Positions 35,745-46,822 of a stretch of DNA of 64,000 nt are shown in pieces. Numbering within the stretch: position 1 is the first letter of the stretch; each line of letters begins with the position of its first letter. Source of the stretch: Luscinia megarhynchos (Eukaryota > Chordata > Aves > Passeriformes > Turdidae); contig CM067564.1 of assembly GCA_034336665.1 (NCBI GenBank), forward strand, positions 46,423,451-46,487,450. The letters are read 5' to 3'. The notes beneath the pieces were generated by a model. That model had not been told where the DNA came from, made no database searches, and saw only the letters and a program-made list of their open reading frames with translations. A program made the translations under genes and the position numbers.

Positions 35745-36180
35745 AAGCTATCTCTTTCTGCTCAACAGCTCACTAATAATTCAGACAACCCTTGTTCTCG
35801 CTAAATTATTTTTGTGAGCTGAACTGGGAGAGCACTTGCGAGAGGAGAGCATTTTGTTAGAGTTTTGAATGCTGCTCTGAATGTGACTGGCAGCATGTTC
35901 TGGCAGTCCTCCATTTGGACGGCACAATGGTGTCACTTCTAATAATAAGGAACGTGCAGACGTTTCATGAGCTCTAAAGCATCGCTTTGCTGCAGACTTC
36001 AGGGCCCTCTTATTTCTTGGAAGTGTTAATAAGTGTGATGGAAGAGAAATAGGCTTTATAAAAGGGAACTTCTAATGCTGGATAATCTGGTGTGATGAAT
36101 GTTGTTTTTTTCAAAAAGGATTCTAATTCAGTTTGCTTACAAATACCTTGATTTTTTATAGGCTTTGGACTGCTTTCTAA
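35745..36180. promoter_or_regulatory. candidate conserved non-coding element
   Basis: This block has no repeat match and keeps several CpGs in otherwise CpG-poor DNA (near 35799, 35839, 35921, 35953, 35960 and 35983). It contains TAATAAT and TAAAT cores and runs of balanced composition without long open frames. That texture is typical of conserved developmental enhancers in vertebrates, but nothing in a single sequence proves conservation. Inference only. Confidence 0.28.
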
Positions 36181-36261
36181 TCATATGAATAACTTGTGAC
36201 ATGGTGACTATAGGGGTCATCACTTTTTGCTCTTCCTCTCTCCTGCTTTTTGACTGATTTA

Positions 36262-36387
36262 TTTAAAGGCTGTCTGGATGTGCTTCTGGGCAGCCTGTTC
36301 TGGGTAGCCCTGCTTGAGCAAGAGTGTTGGACAAGATCATCTCCAGAGGCCAATGCCAACCTTAGCCAGACTGTGTTTCTGTGACAG
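36262..36387 (+). mobile_element. CR1: CR1 LINE, short 3' fragment
   Basis: CTGTCTGGATGTGCTTCTGG, then GGTAGCCCTGCTTGAGCAAG, AGTGTTGGACAAGATCATCT, CCAGAGGCCAATGCCAACCT and TAGCCAGACTGTGTTTCTGT. The 'ctgcttgagca ... ttggac.agatgacctccagaggtcccttccaacct' wording marks a different CR1 subfamily from those at 5482 and 18301. Confidence 0.92.
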
Positions 36388-39082
36388 AAAGGACAGTTCT
36401 CACTTGGGTCTGCAGCACACACAGCAGCTGAAACAAGCCAAGCCAGTGACCATACATTCATTCATTTAAGTTGTTAAAATATTGAGTTCATTTTGGGATG
36501 CAGTTAATTAGTGCCATCTGTGTTGACCCTTCTCTGAAGGAGAGATCAGTTCCAACCTCCAGCAGCTCTTTTTCATCATAAATAATTATAGCATACTAAA
36601 AGTATAACTTTATACTAAGTAAGATTCTCTGGGTGATCTTCTGGAGTCCTTCTGTATCCCATCCTCTCATTTTTATTAAACTTTTTTGTCTGAAGAGAGA
36701 TCTGGTCATCACATTCAGGTAGTCTGGATTAACTCACCTGAGTAAGGGAGAATGACTGAAGAAAGACATCAGATTCCTGAGAGACTTGAATGTATTCTCA
36801 GAAGGACTTATGACCAGGTCTTTAGATATATTTAAGGTCTAAGGACCACTAAAATATTGACTGAGACTCATCCCTTTCCTTCATCCACTTCCCTTTAAAA
36901 TACAGCTTCAAGTTTCAGTGTTTGCTTATGTTACTTTTACTTTTTCCCAAAGCAAATACAAAGCTATGCATTTTGCAGTTGAATTTATACAAAGGCAAGC
37001 TCTGTGCTTTTGAATATGCTACATTTACCTAAAAAAATTTGCTTCTCTGGCCTGGCTCAAAAAATTAATCAGTGTTAAGCAGAAGTAGCTGCATTTTAAT
37101 GATCCTTCAGGCAACATTCAGGAACAGTGTTTTAGTGGTGTGTGTATATCCACGTCCTTCAGTCTTTTTAAAAGTCAATGGTGAAGAAGCTATGCTGTTT
37201 GGGGATCTCATTAGGAGCTTTTAGTCTGATGATAACATTACTCCTTTATCACTAATACCTATTCCAATAAAGGCACAATACATGAAAAGTTAGCACACCT
37301 TGCCAGTATGTAAGGTGATCTAAAGGCAATGCATTTCCAAGCAAGATTTTGATGATACCCCCACTCAGATAAAACCTTATGCTCCCACGTATATTCACAC
37401 TCAAGCTCCCACTGTTAATTCAAGCCCCTATATTCTCTTCTTTTAACTAGCACTTATATCTGACAGCTGTAAAGGCTTTCAGCCATAATAAATCTCTCCC
37501 TGACTTCCCAAAGCAAACAGTGTTGAAGTGAGTGATCCCTCCAATAACATTTTGTCAGCTCAAATCACCACTGTGTTGTGAGTTAATCAGACAGTCTATG
37601 CTGACTGTTTGCTTCCCAGATTTCTTATGGTACTTATTTCCTACATTTGCTCTGATCCTGGTATGCTGTCAATCCAAAAAGGTATTTTGCTGTTGATTAG
37701 ATGAATTGCTGTGCTACTTTTAATTTTGAGCACTTCATGAGATCCAGGTGCTCTTATTTTCCCCAAAGGCATCAGGTGAGTTACTAGATTTCATTGCAGA
37801 GAACCTAGCCATACAGCAGGAAAAGAAAATAAAACAAAAATCCCATATTATTTCAGTAAAGTCCATTTCACTGTTCAGAACTGATCTACTATGTCTTCAA
37901 CTGAAATTCAGGGAGAAAATCAGGTCCCTGGGTTCCTGCTAGTACTGCAGGATGTTTTACAATTCAACACAAAATAAGTTCTCCAGGATGATATTAAGAC
38001 ATAAGAAATGGGAAAAAGTAAGAGAAATGGAAACCAGGCAGTACTTGGATCTCAGCACCCCAAACTGGTCACAGGACTGAGGAAGATATTTCCTCATGGA
38101 TTAGTAAGGCATCCCTTTAACTTCATCAACAAATAAATGGATGGGAAAAGTTTTGGCATCCTATTCTCAATTGTTTTGCTGGCAAATTGTATTTTAAAAA
38201 AATCTAATGAGTTGATAAAATTTTGGCCCTTGCTATTGACAGTGTTTTTTCTCAATTCTCTTTTGCTCACACATACAACCTCATGCACATTCACATCTTT
38301 ACTTCAATCTGCTTATTTACTTTCAATATGTCTCACGGTGATGAGCCAGTGAACTGAACAGGTGGAGTTTTCCAGATGTCAAGTGGGTTTGTGCTGCTTA
38401 GAAAAACATTTTAAGGGTAAAAGAGCTTGTGTTGATTGCTTTGAACACTGGTGCCTCCTTTTCATAAGAAAGCAAATTCAAAAATGGTTGCCTTTGGCAG
38501 GTAAACTTACTGTTTTGCTTCAGGCGAGACAGAGGGGAAAAACCTGCACTGGTTAATTTTTTATGAGACAAAACATTCAAAGAAGAGAAAGTGGTTTTGA
38601 TCAATGACGGGAGGTTGCCTATAAAAACAGTCAAGTTCAGTCCAATATTTTAATTAAAATATATTTGCTTTATGGCAAAGGAGTTATGGAAATACATAGC
38701 AACTGGGATTTTCCTTGGTTGCAATATCTCTCAGATCTATTTCTCTTTCTCAGGTAAATGAAGTATTGTCATGCATTTGCCCCAGGCTTGAATTCATTAT
38801 TTTCATAAGCAAGTTGTATTTTTCCCCCCAGTGTGATCCCAGTAATGAACTTTTCCCCCCAAACAACAAACCAGAAATGCATTCATTTTATTTGCTTGTT
38901 TATTTGCTTCAAAGTCATTGAGTTGGGGATGAATGATTCCTTTTTTCCATGAACCTGCAGAAACAGGTTGTTTTTTGTTTTTTTTTTTTTTACTAGCTGT
39001 GTATTGGTTATGAAATGGGTTTTTTTTAAATCTCAAAAAATACACTGGACAGGTTGCAACCTCAAAGGAGTCTGCCACATCT
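36388..39082. other. single-copy AT-rich DNA, nothing recognised
   Basis: T-rich low complexity lies at 38970-38992. Overlapping frames at 38137-38634 on both strands lack domains. No repeat family identified. Confidence 0.45.
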
Positions 39083-39154
39083 GAAAAGAAAAAGAAAAAT
39101 AAAAATAAAAATAAAAAGAAAAAGAAAAAGAAAAAGAAAAAGAAAAAGAAAAAG
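39083..39154. repeat. (AAAAAG)n / (AAAAAT)n purine-rich simple repeat
   Basis: Period-6 array: AAAAAG units, then three AAAAAT units, then about seven AAAAAG units. The alternating Ser-Phe and Tyr-Phe string in the minus-strand frame is an artefact. The array likely grew by slippage after a G-to-T change within one unit. Confidence 0.95.
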
Positions 39155-39770
39155 GAATCTGATGAAACTCAAGCCACATCCATGAAAATATAATATATTT
39201 TGCGGATTCTTTTTTATAGAATTCCTTTCCTGGCCCCCTGTTTGGTCTCATGAGAAAATAACTTGTGTCACCTTAATGGTCAGACATTGCTTTATCACCC
39301 ACTGCATAACTTCAGAGTGAGGAAAAAGTGTGCTAAGTTCCATCCCCATCCATCCTTCTCTCATCCAGGAGGGAACTCATGGTCACAGAGCAAGAAAGGA
39401 CAAATCAGGCTCTTGCTAAGACCTGCAGGATTCTGCAGGCCACAATCACCAGGTGTCTGTTGTGATTACAGAGGCCAGTCTGAGGAAACAAGGCCTAGGG
39501 AAGGACAATTTCAGACTCTACCATTAATATAAGCCCTGTTTTCTCTTTCTAGAGAAAGTATCAGGGCAACCCACAGCTCTGCTCTCATTGCAGCTGAAAG
39601 CAAAGGACATGAATAGGTAACACAGGAGGTCACAATGTGATTAAATTCCAATAACACTATTAAATTATCCTTTCTCTTGGATGAAATATTAACTTGAAGG
39701 AAAATATGTGGGAAAATGCACCTGCCTGGTTCAGGACTTGCATCTAACCTTGGAAAATGTTCTTGGGAGT
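39155..39770. other. single-copy DNA with small inverted repeats
   Basis: A perfect 7-base stem with a GATT loop (CCTGCAG / CTGCAGG) lies at 39422-39439. AATCAC / GTGATT arms follow at about 39444-39468. Otherwise unrecognised. The frame at 39263-39532 has no domain. Confidence 0.4.
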
Positions 39771-39815
39771 CTCTCCTTGACCTTGACCAAATCATTTAAT
39801 GCCTGGTCTCAGGGT
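39771..39815 (+). repeat. MIR: possible MIR-like relic
   Basis: CTCTCCTTGACCTTGACCAA, ATCATTTAATGCCTGGTCTC and AG resemble the MIR core 'tgtgaccttgggcaaatcacttaacctctggtctcag'. About 45 bases, diverged. Confidence 0.35.
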
Positions 39816-41075
39816 TATTCAGTCTTCAAGCACTTTGAAAGATGTGATTTTGGAATAAGGGACTGCACAAAGTGGCTGGGATCCTGTGCTCATCCTAAAA
39901 TGTATCCTGACTTGACATCATTGGGAAAGGCTTCTTCAGCTGAGTGGTCCAAAGGTTTGCTCTGAGGAGGCACTTCTGTTCATAATCAGTCTGCTGACTG
40001 TTAATTACAATAATAGTTTGTAACTCAGAGTGATTATGAGGGCTCTGATTCTTGTCATATCAGGTGTATGTAGTTTTGTAGTTTGATTGGAAACTCCAGA
40101 ATGAGCAAAATAATATTTTTCCTACTACAAAAGGGTTTCATCTAATTTTAGTGGAAAACAGCACAGCAGCATTACATTAGCCAGAGGATGAGCCAGGGCT
40201 CCATGTTTTTTCTATTATTTTTTATTTTTGTTTAGCTGTGGCAGATGTCAGGCAGGAACCTGTGGCAGGAACCTGGTGACTGCAAAAAAAGTAAATTTGA
40301 CATAACAGATAAAATTACATGTGAGAAAAATCACAAAATTCCTCCTTTTTTTTCCTCCTCCTTAGGATGCAAAGGAAGTCTGTCCCTGGGGCAGCTGCCA
40401 TCAGCAGCAGTGGTGAAATTTGTTCAGAGCAGCTTTAAAACCCAGCTGGGGAACTGACTGTGATTTTAACTAATGTTGATAAGCAGATAGAGTCAACTCC
40501 AAGAGTCCTCAGCTTTTAAGTTGTGTTGGGCCAAGATCTTCACAAGGAATCGGATTCAGGGGTTCAAGGAAATGTCTTGGTTTACAGTAAAACTAGCAAT
40601 GTGTTATTCTAATTAAGACTTAAAAACTGTGGATTTCAGGATTTGGGCTCCTCTTTATCTTTTAGGGATGTGGCAGGGTGTAGGGTGCAGGAATCACCTT
40701 TTTCCAGGTTTCCCCAGTCTCTTGTGAGCAGCATGACAGTACTGACTGTCAGAGCACAGTGCTGGAGGTGAGGGGTTCTCCCTGCCCATTTCATGTTACT
40801 AATGGAAACAAAGCTTTGCCAAATGAAAATATTGTTTTTAGCCAGAGCTTTCAACCTTCTTGTGTTACAATTCTCTTTGCTGACTTGCACCAAACAACCA
40901 TCACCCCCTGGCTCTGTAATGGTCTCCAGTGATGTTGCCATGCGCAAAAAAAAAAGAACAACCCTGCTGACAGGGGGGATATTTCACCTAACTTGTGATG
41001 GAAAAGACTCCTTTATAGTAATGAAAATAAATAAAGGACTTTATATTGAACTTCCCACAATATCTACTTTTAGAC
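39816..41075. other. single-copy DNA; small tandem duplication and an acceptor-like site
   Basis: GGCAGGAACCTG occurs twice in tandem at 40251-40275 (period 13). A strong pyrimidine tract ending CTCCTTAG sits at 40341-40365 and is followed by an open run to a TGA at 40455-40457, which could mimic a terminal exon. No recognisable protein family. An A run lies at 40947-40955. Confidence 0.35.
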
Positions 41076-41690
41076 CCATAGAATCAAAATCACTGACTGC
41101 TTTGGGCTTGAAAGGACTTTTAAACATAATCTAATCCACTCCCCTGCCATGGACAGGGACATCTTTGACTAAACCAGGTTACTCCAAGCCCCATCCAACC
41201 TATCCTTGGCAATTCCAGGGATGGGGCAGCCACTGCTTCTCTAGGCAACCCGTGCCACTGTCTCAATAAAGAATTCCATCCTGTGCTAGTAAAAAGTCTC
41301 TCTCTGTATTTTTACAAACCTTTTTAGATATTGAAAGGACACAACAAGGTGTCCCCAGGGCCTTCTCTTCTCCAGGTTGAACAACTCCAACTCTCTGACC
41401 CTGTCTTTACAGAAGGTCTGTATGTGTTTCAGCCCTCTTACAATTTTTGTAGCCCTCATTTGGACTTGCTCTAACAAATCCTAATCTTTCTTGTTCTGAG
41501 GACCCTGTATTTGGACACAGAACTTCAGCAGGTCTCTCACAAGGGCAGAGAATGGAGGCAGATTCATCTCCCTTGACCTGCTGGCCAAGCATCTTGTGAT
41601 GCAGCCCAGGATACTTTTGGGAATGAAGGGTCTTGTCCTCCCCATTGGCTGTGATTCTGGACTACAAGCTCAGGTGGGAACATTAATATT
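41076..41690 (-). mobile_element. CR1: CR1 LINE, longest copy in the window
   Basis: About 600 bases of CR1 3' region in reverse. Landmarks on the plus strand are CCCTGCCATGGACAGGGACA, CCAAGCCCCATCCAACCTAT, CAATTCCAGGGATGGGGCAG, CCTTCTCTTCTCCAGGTTGA, GCAGGTCTCTCACAAGGGCA and GACCTGCTGGCCAAGCATCT followed by GATGCAGCCCAGGATAC. The far (5') edge is diverged and approximate. The two minus-strand frames at 41286-41592 are CR1 debris. Confidence 0.96.
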
Positions 41691-41913
41691 TGTTTAGAAT
41701 AATCTCACTCTGCTTGTATTGCACATTCTAAATAAAACTCATAATTTACCAGTGTTTTCAGTACTCATGGGACCCCTCAGAAATGCAAGTCCTGTTTTAA
41801 GCCCTCTCCTCTCTTTCTGTGCATGTACACGTGCCAAAGTTCATGTGTTAAAGAAGTCTGTGACACAAAGGTTTTGCCTCCCAAATCAAGGTGGATGAAA
41901 GGCACACAGTTCC

Positions 41914-42040
41914 ATGATCCCCACTTCACAGAGGTGGAAATGAGATTCTGGCAGATTTAGGGACTTGCCCAAGGCAAGAAGGAAGCCTTCAGCATGACCA
42001 GGAATCAAACACACATCTCTTCTGTTCTTTAGCTAAGCAA
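41914..42040 (-). repeat. MIR: MIR-like SINE relic
   Basis: Plus strand: ATGATCCCCACTTCACAGAG, GTGGAAATGAGATTCTGGCA, GGGACTTGCCCAAGGCAAGA, AGGAATCAAACACACATCTC. This is collinear with the reverse complement of MIR: 'atccccattttacagatgaggaaactgaggca ... gacttgcccaaggtcacac ... ggaatcgaacccaggtctc'. This is the clearest of the MIR-like relics. Confidence 0.7.
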
Positions 42041-42565
42041 CTAGTGTTCCTCTAGGTAGAGAGCACAAATAGGATGGGAAATGGTGCTTTGAAGCCCTTT
42101 TTCTCCAGATAACGTCACTGTTATTGTTATAATTTAGCAATAGATGTTATCAATATCAAGGTAAAGCCGGTTGCAATTTGAGTTTATCCTTTGTAATGAC
42201 TCATTTCTTCCATACTGCCCACAAGAAGTGAACTAATAACCAGTTATTCCCCCTGGATTTCTCAGTATGAATTGTCTCTGTGTTACTTGCTTTTAAGCTG
42301 CAGGACAGATTTCCAAGCCACCTCAGCAGAGTCATATGGAAACATCAAACCCCCCCATTAGACCTCTTAGTGACCTCCTGATGGAAAGGACCTGCAGACA
42401 CACATCTAACACCACCATGGTGCTCCTTGATGGTCCATTACTCTGACAAAAGAGAGTCTGCATTCAGACCTTGTACACTCCTCATGTCCATATAACATTC
42501 TTTAAGTTTTGTCAGTTTTGGTGGGTTTGGGCTTGCACAGTTAATTTGACTATAATTGATTGCAA
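42041..42565. other. single-copy DNA, nothing recognised
   Basis: No gene or repeat signature between the MIR-like relic and the next CR1. Confidence 0.45.
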
Positions 42566-42850
42566 AATCATATTCATCTTGAGTTGGAAGGGACAAGGAA
42601 CACTGAAGTCCAACTCTTGGCCCTGAACAGGGCAGCTCCAGGAATCCTACCAGGCACCTGAGAGCTGTCCAATACTTCTTGACCTCTGTACTGTGACCAT
42701 TTCCCTGTTCTGGTGCCCAATTACCTTGTTCTGGTGCCCAAATTACCCTCTGGTGATTAACTTTTTCCCAATATCCAGCCTAAACCTCCCTACACAACCT
42801 CAGGCCATTCCCTGTGGTCCTTTCTCTGGTCACCAGTGGGACTTGCAAAT
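42566..42850 (-). mobile_element. CR1: CR1 LINE, 3' part (J-like) with an internal duplication
   Basis: Plus strand: GAGTTGGAAGGGACAAGGAA, GTCCAACTCTTGGCCCTGAA, CTGTACTGTGACCATTTCCC, CCAATATCCAGCCTAAACCT, CCTACACAACCTCAGGCCAT. GTTCTGGTGCCCAA occurs twice in tandem at about 42707-42742, so the copy gained a roughly 22-base duplication after or during insertion. 5'-truncated. Confidence 0.95.
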
Positions 42851-43082
42851 GCTCTACCCATTGGAGCAGGACCTGAAAGGCTGACATTGGGGGTCCACAG
42901 GGAGTTTGGAACTGGCAGAAAAGCCACTACAGGTGACAGAAAACACATCCCTGAACTCTTCTGAGTGTACACCCATGAAGATCCAGAAACCTCCATAGTT
43001 ATTATTGAGACATTTTGGTCTACCCAGTTTAGCCTACTTTTTTATTTTTTTTCCCCCTCACCAAACAGTGAATGACCACACC

Positions 43083-43210
43083 TAGAATCATGGGAATCAT
43101 TTATGCTGGAAAAGAACTATAAGATTGTTGAGTCCAACCATTAACCCAGCACTGCCAGGTCCAATGCTAAACCATGTCCCCACATGCCACATCTACGTGT
43201 CTTGAGGTTT
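43083..43210 (-). mobile_element. CR1: CR1 LINE, short 3' fragment
   Basis: Plus strand: TAGAATCATGGGAATCATTT, AAGATTGTTGAGTCCAACCA, TTAACCCAGCACTGCCAGGT, CCATGTCCCCACATGCCACA, TCTACGTGTCTTGAGG. This is the same subfamily wording as the copy at 2455-2615. Confidence 0.95.
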
Positions 43211-44868
43211 GGCAAGCAGATCTTGTCAGGATGGGATCAAATCACTTATTGAAAACAACAGGACTGAATCTAATAGACTTTTGACATTGAATCCATTAAT
43301 TCTGTTTTTTTGGGTTTTTTGATTTTTTTTTAAAGAATGTTCCTTTCTAGGTTGGGATGGTTTTTCCATATAGCCAGTTCTTTTACGCATTTAATTATTA
43401 ACCCAAACTAGGTAGCTGCTACTCTGAATAGAGAACTCAGTGCTTTGCTGAAATATTTAAAGTGATATTGGGTAACTAAACAATCTGTGTTGGGCCTTTC
43501 CCACTGAGTAATTTTGGTGGTTAGAATATACTTTGTTAACTAACATGCTTGGTTAACTAACACCTTTGCAAAATGTCACAAGTAATGTTTGTTTCAGGGA
43601 TTTTATATGGTTTTCCCCTGTAGTCTCTCTCTATTTGCATATCTATTTTTTTTCTCCTTAGAATTTTTAAAGCTCATTACTGAAAGTGCAACATTTTGCA
43701 GATAATCTCAGAGTTGCTGAAGATTTGTTGTGGTCTTTTTCCCAGAGCTTGGTAAAATCACACTGGCTCCAGAGGTTCAGCTTTCTGCCCCTGCTAAGGG
43801 AGGTCATCAGTAGCGTGGAGTCAGCTTTGGATATCTCCCAATCAGAAACAAATAAAAGTTGGCCCCTGGGATTTCAGCTAGGCTGTATCTACCCTTCCAG
43901 TGAACAGTTAAGCTTTGTAGTGTGCCTGCTTGAGAAACAGCTGTTTGTCTAACCCCTGAACTGCTCAATACATTAATCTGAAGCATAATTTAACTCTGTC
44001 TGAGCTTCTGAACGTGGTACCAATAACTGGTTAGCACAGATTTACCAGCCTTAAAAATAATAATTTCTGAGGTTCGTTTAAAAGATAATTTTCCTTCTGC
44101 CTATGACTAATTAGAAGTGACAATACTTGCAGGAACATACTCAACAGAGAGCACAGTTCATGGGGTTCTAAGCAGGATGCTCCCCCTCAAAACCTTCATG
44201 TTACAGTTTGTGCCTGGTGTTTGTGAGTCAGCCATAGAGGCAGACCCTGGTTTTCTGTTTGGGGAATGTGGTTCAGCTGTGCATCACCACTCTGTCCCTC
44301 TGCCAGCTAAGAACAAAGATCCAGTCAGAAGGATGGGAAAAAGCATTACTATTCTGCATGAGGAGGAGCCAAGCCTTGATCAGATCTGGATATCTTCAAG
44401 CTTCAAAGTCAGGAGACTCCTGGATTCAGTGTGGGCTCATCTGTTTTTGAACCTGGATTTAAAGTCAGGGAGCCACTGGGACCATTGATCCCTGTGAGAG
44501 TGTAGGTCTAAAAAGAGGGAAGAAATAGAGAAAAAAAAAAAAGGAGGAGAGTGAATGTTTGTGAAAAACAGTAAGTGTCACGCTTTTGGCTTTTGAAATG
44601 CTGAGTGATGCAGGATTCCATATTCTCCTCTCACTAACAGACAGTCAGTCCTTGCTTCACTTCATGGGCATATACATATTTCATTTCCCAGATTGCCCCA
44701 GAGAAAAACAGAGTTGCTCACTCTTCTAAGATTTTGGCTTCTGAGAGCCATTGTTTTGTTCCTCAGAATCTAGGTCATTAAATATCTGTCCAGACATAGC
44801 ACTGGAATTTTCCAGTAGTTTGCACTCTTTAGGGTTTTGCTCCTGCCCTATTAGTAGAGATCATTGTA
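43211..44868. other. single-copy AT-rich DNA; frames without recognisable domains
   Basis: T runs at 43303-43334. Frames of 88 codons (43686-43952) and 123 codons (44117-44488) follow one another on the plus strand. An acceptor-like TTTTTTTCTCCTTAG at about 43648-43662 precedes the first. No family resemblance is visible and the overlapping frames disagree, so I do not call a gene. A run of A lies at 44531-44542. Confidence 0.35.
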
Positions 44869-45258
44869 TCATAGAATAACAGAATGGTTTGGGTTGGAAG
44901 GCACCTTAAAGACCATCTCATTCCACCTCCTGCCATGGGCAGGGACACCTGCCACTTGACCAGGATGCTCCAAGCCCTGTCCAGCCTGGCCTTGAACACT
45001 TCCAGGGTTGGGGCAGCCACAGTTTCTCTGGCCAACCTGTGTCAGGGCCTCTCCAGTAAGAATTTTTTCCCTAATATCTAATTCAAAACTTTTTTAAAAT
45101 TCACTTTAGAACCATTCCCTCTTTTCCTATCACTACACACACTTGCAGAAAACTTATTTTTTTTCCATCTTTCTTTCCATGAAATGGAAGGCTAAAATTA
45201 GACTGCCCTAAAGCCTTTTCTTCTCCAGCCTAAACAATCCCAATTCTCTCAGCTTTTA
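44869..45258 (-). mobile_element. CR1: CR1 LINE, 3' part of about 390 bases (Y/F-like)
   Basis: Plus strand: TCATAGAATAACAGAATGGT, TTGGGTTGGAAGGCACCTTA, CCTGCCATGGGCAGGGACAC, TGCTCCAAGCCCTGTCCAGC, CTGGCCTTGAACACTTCCAG, then a more diverged part ending CTTCTCCAGCCTAAACAATC, CCAATTCTCTCAGC. It has the best-preserved 3' end on the minus strand. Confidence 0.97.
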
Positions 45259-45884
45259 AACAGGTGGCTTCAAGTTGAGGTAAATCCAGGATGTTGATTG
45301 CCCCTCTCCACATAACAAGTAAGGGTCACTTTTGCAAGAGGAGCTATTTCTTGTAGATACTGACAAATGAATCACATGATGCCATGCAACCTCATAAGGT
45401 GTTCTGTCTGTCCAAGTAAAAAAAGACAGTGTGGAAATTATGGAACTAATCCTTAATTGTTATGGCCTCACAAGGTTCTGCTCTTGGTCCTACTGACATT
45501 CAAGAGACCATCATCTCCATGGACTTTAATAAAAGCTGGTCCTACTGCAGATGACCTGTGTTTCAGTCAAACTCCTTCTCTTTATGTTTTCCTTTCCTAA
45601 AGCTCTGACTCCAACAGTCAAGATGTCATGAGAGATAATTGAATTTTCCTTAAAAATGAGTGCAAGCAGAACTGTCAAAATTTCACAGCCAGAGAGGAAT
45701 CTTGAAAATTTAGCCTAGATCTCGTCATATGCTTGAGCAGTGTTGAAGCCTGCAAAAAGATTAAATCTCATGTTTTTCTTGCATTATCATCACTGTAGAA
45801 ATAATGGTGTTTGCAGCTCAGGGAGTGCAAGAGTTAATAGGCAATGACAGAACTCTGGGATCTCAGCAAGTTGTGGATTGTGTG
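45259..45884. other. single-copy DNA, nothing recognised
   Basis: No repeat family or gene signature. A perfect inverted repeat (GGATTGTGT, GACAA loop, ACACAATCC) straddles the right edge at 45875-45897. Confidence 0.45.
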
Positions 45885-45942
45885 ACAAACACAATCCCTG
45901 TTGCAAGGAGTTTAGAGTATAAAAAAAGGTGGGAAAAGATGG
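45885..45942. repeat. possible ancient L3/CR1-like relic
   Basis: ACAAACACAATCCCTGTTGC, AAGGAGTTTAGAGTATAAAA and AAAGGTGGGAAAA run parallel to 'acaaacacagtccctgccccaaagagcttacagtctaaa...aggtgggaga', the same old repeat type as at 35456-35540. About 55 bases. Confidence 0.4.
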
Positions 45943-46561
45943 ACATGGACAAGCCATCAAGGAATATGATGATATTATCCTTTTTCACCAGATTACTGAT
46001 TTACTGACAGAACAGGCCTGAATCTTAATGAGGGATTTAATCAGAGAAGGATGTAATTTTTCAGCTGGAACCCCTTCGGTGAAACTGTAGATTTGACAAC
46101 ATCTATTTTGCCTGTGAATTTCTGTCAGATGAGCTAATTTATTCATTAACCATAGCTGAAAATATCTTGGAAAAATAAAACATTTTAACATTTTATGATT
46201 AACTGTTGTGAATTTTTAGCTAAAATTAAAAGAAAAAATTAAACAATTAGAAATAATATTAAATCTTAGTGAAGCATTTGATCTTAATCAGTGTTAGGCT
46301 GTGATATATTTATTTTCAGTCACTCTTTTGCCCAAATATCTCAGCATTTATGTTCATGCTGAGCTTAATGATGATGATAAAAAGATTATGAAGAATTAAC
46401 AGGAAAGCATAAAATTTCCCATTTTTACAGCAGTTTGTCTCTTGACTGAGGGGAAGATGTTGTTTGAGCAGGCAAATGGAGCAGGTGAGCTGTGCAAGTA
46501 CCAAGGGGCAGATGAAGAGTCTTGGGGACAAAGAGAGAGGGCATTTAGTATACTCATTGTA
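45943..46561. other. AT-rich single-copy DNA, nothing recognised
   Basis: Plain AT-rich sequence. A short GATGAT run lies near 46369-46380. No gene or repeat family. Confidence 0.45.
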
Positions 46562-46822
46562 ATGGAAAAACAGATAATGGTTTTAAACTAAAAGAGGGCA
46601 GATTTAGACTATATGTAAGGAAGAACATTTTATTTTGATGGTGGTGAAGCACTGGCACGAGTTGCCCAGAGAGCTGGTGAATGCCCATCCCTGGAAACAT
46701 GAAAAGTCAGGTTGGACAGTGCTCTGAGCAGCCTGATCTGGTTAAAGGTGTCCCAGCTCATTGCAGTGGGGATGCACTAGGTGGCCTTTAAAGGTTCTTT
46801 CAACCCCAAATAGTTCAATGAT
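46562..46822 (+). mobile_element. CR1: CR1 LINE, 3' part (Y/F-like)
   Basis: ATGGTTTTAAACTAAAAGAG, GGCAGATTTAGACTATATGT, AAGGAAGAACATTTT, GGTGGTGAAGCACTGGCACG, AGTTGCCCAGAGAGCTGGTG, CATCCCTGGAAACATGAAAA, GTCAGGTTGGACAGTGCTCT, GGTGTCCCAGCTCATTGCAG. The order is intact over 260 bases. The octamer tail is reduced to TAGTTCAATGAT. Confidence 0.96.

Noticed and set aside
41286..41592. Pair of minus-strand frames resembling a coding region
   Set aside because: Both lie inside the CR1 at 41076-41690, in its non-polymerase 3' region.
45875..45897. Perfect 9-base inverted repeat as a transposon end
   Set aside because: No partner terminal repeat, no transposase remnant and no target duplication. Probably chance.
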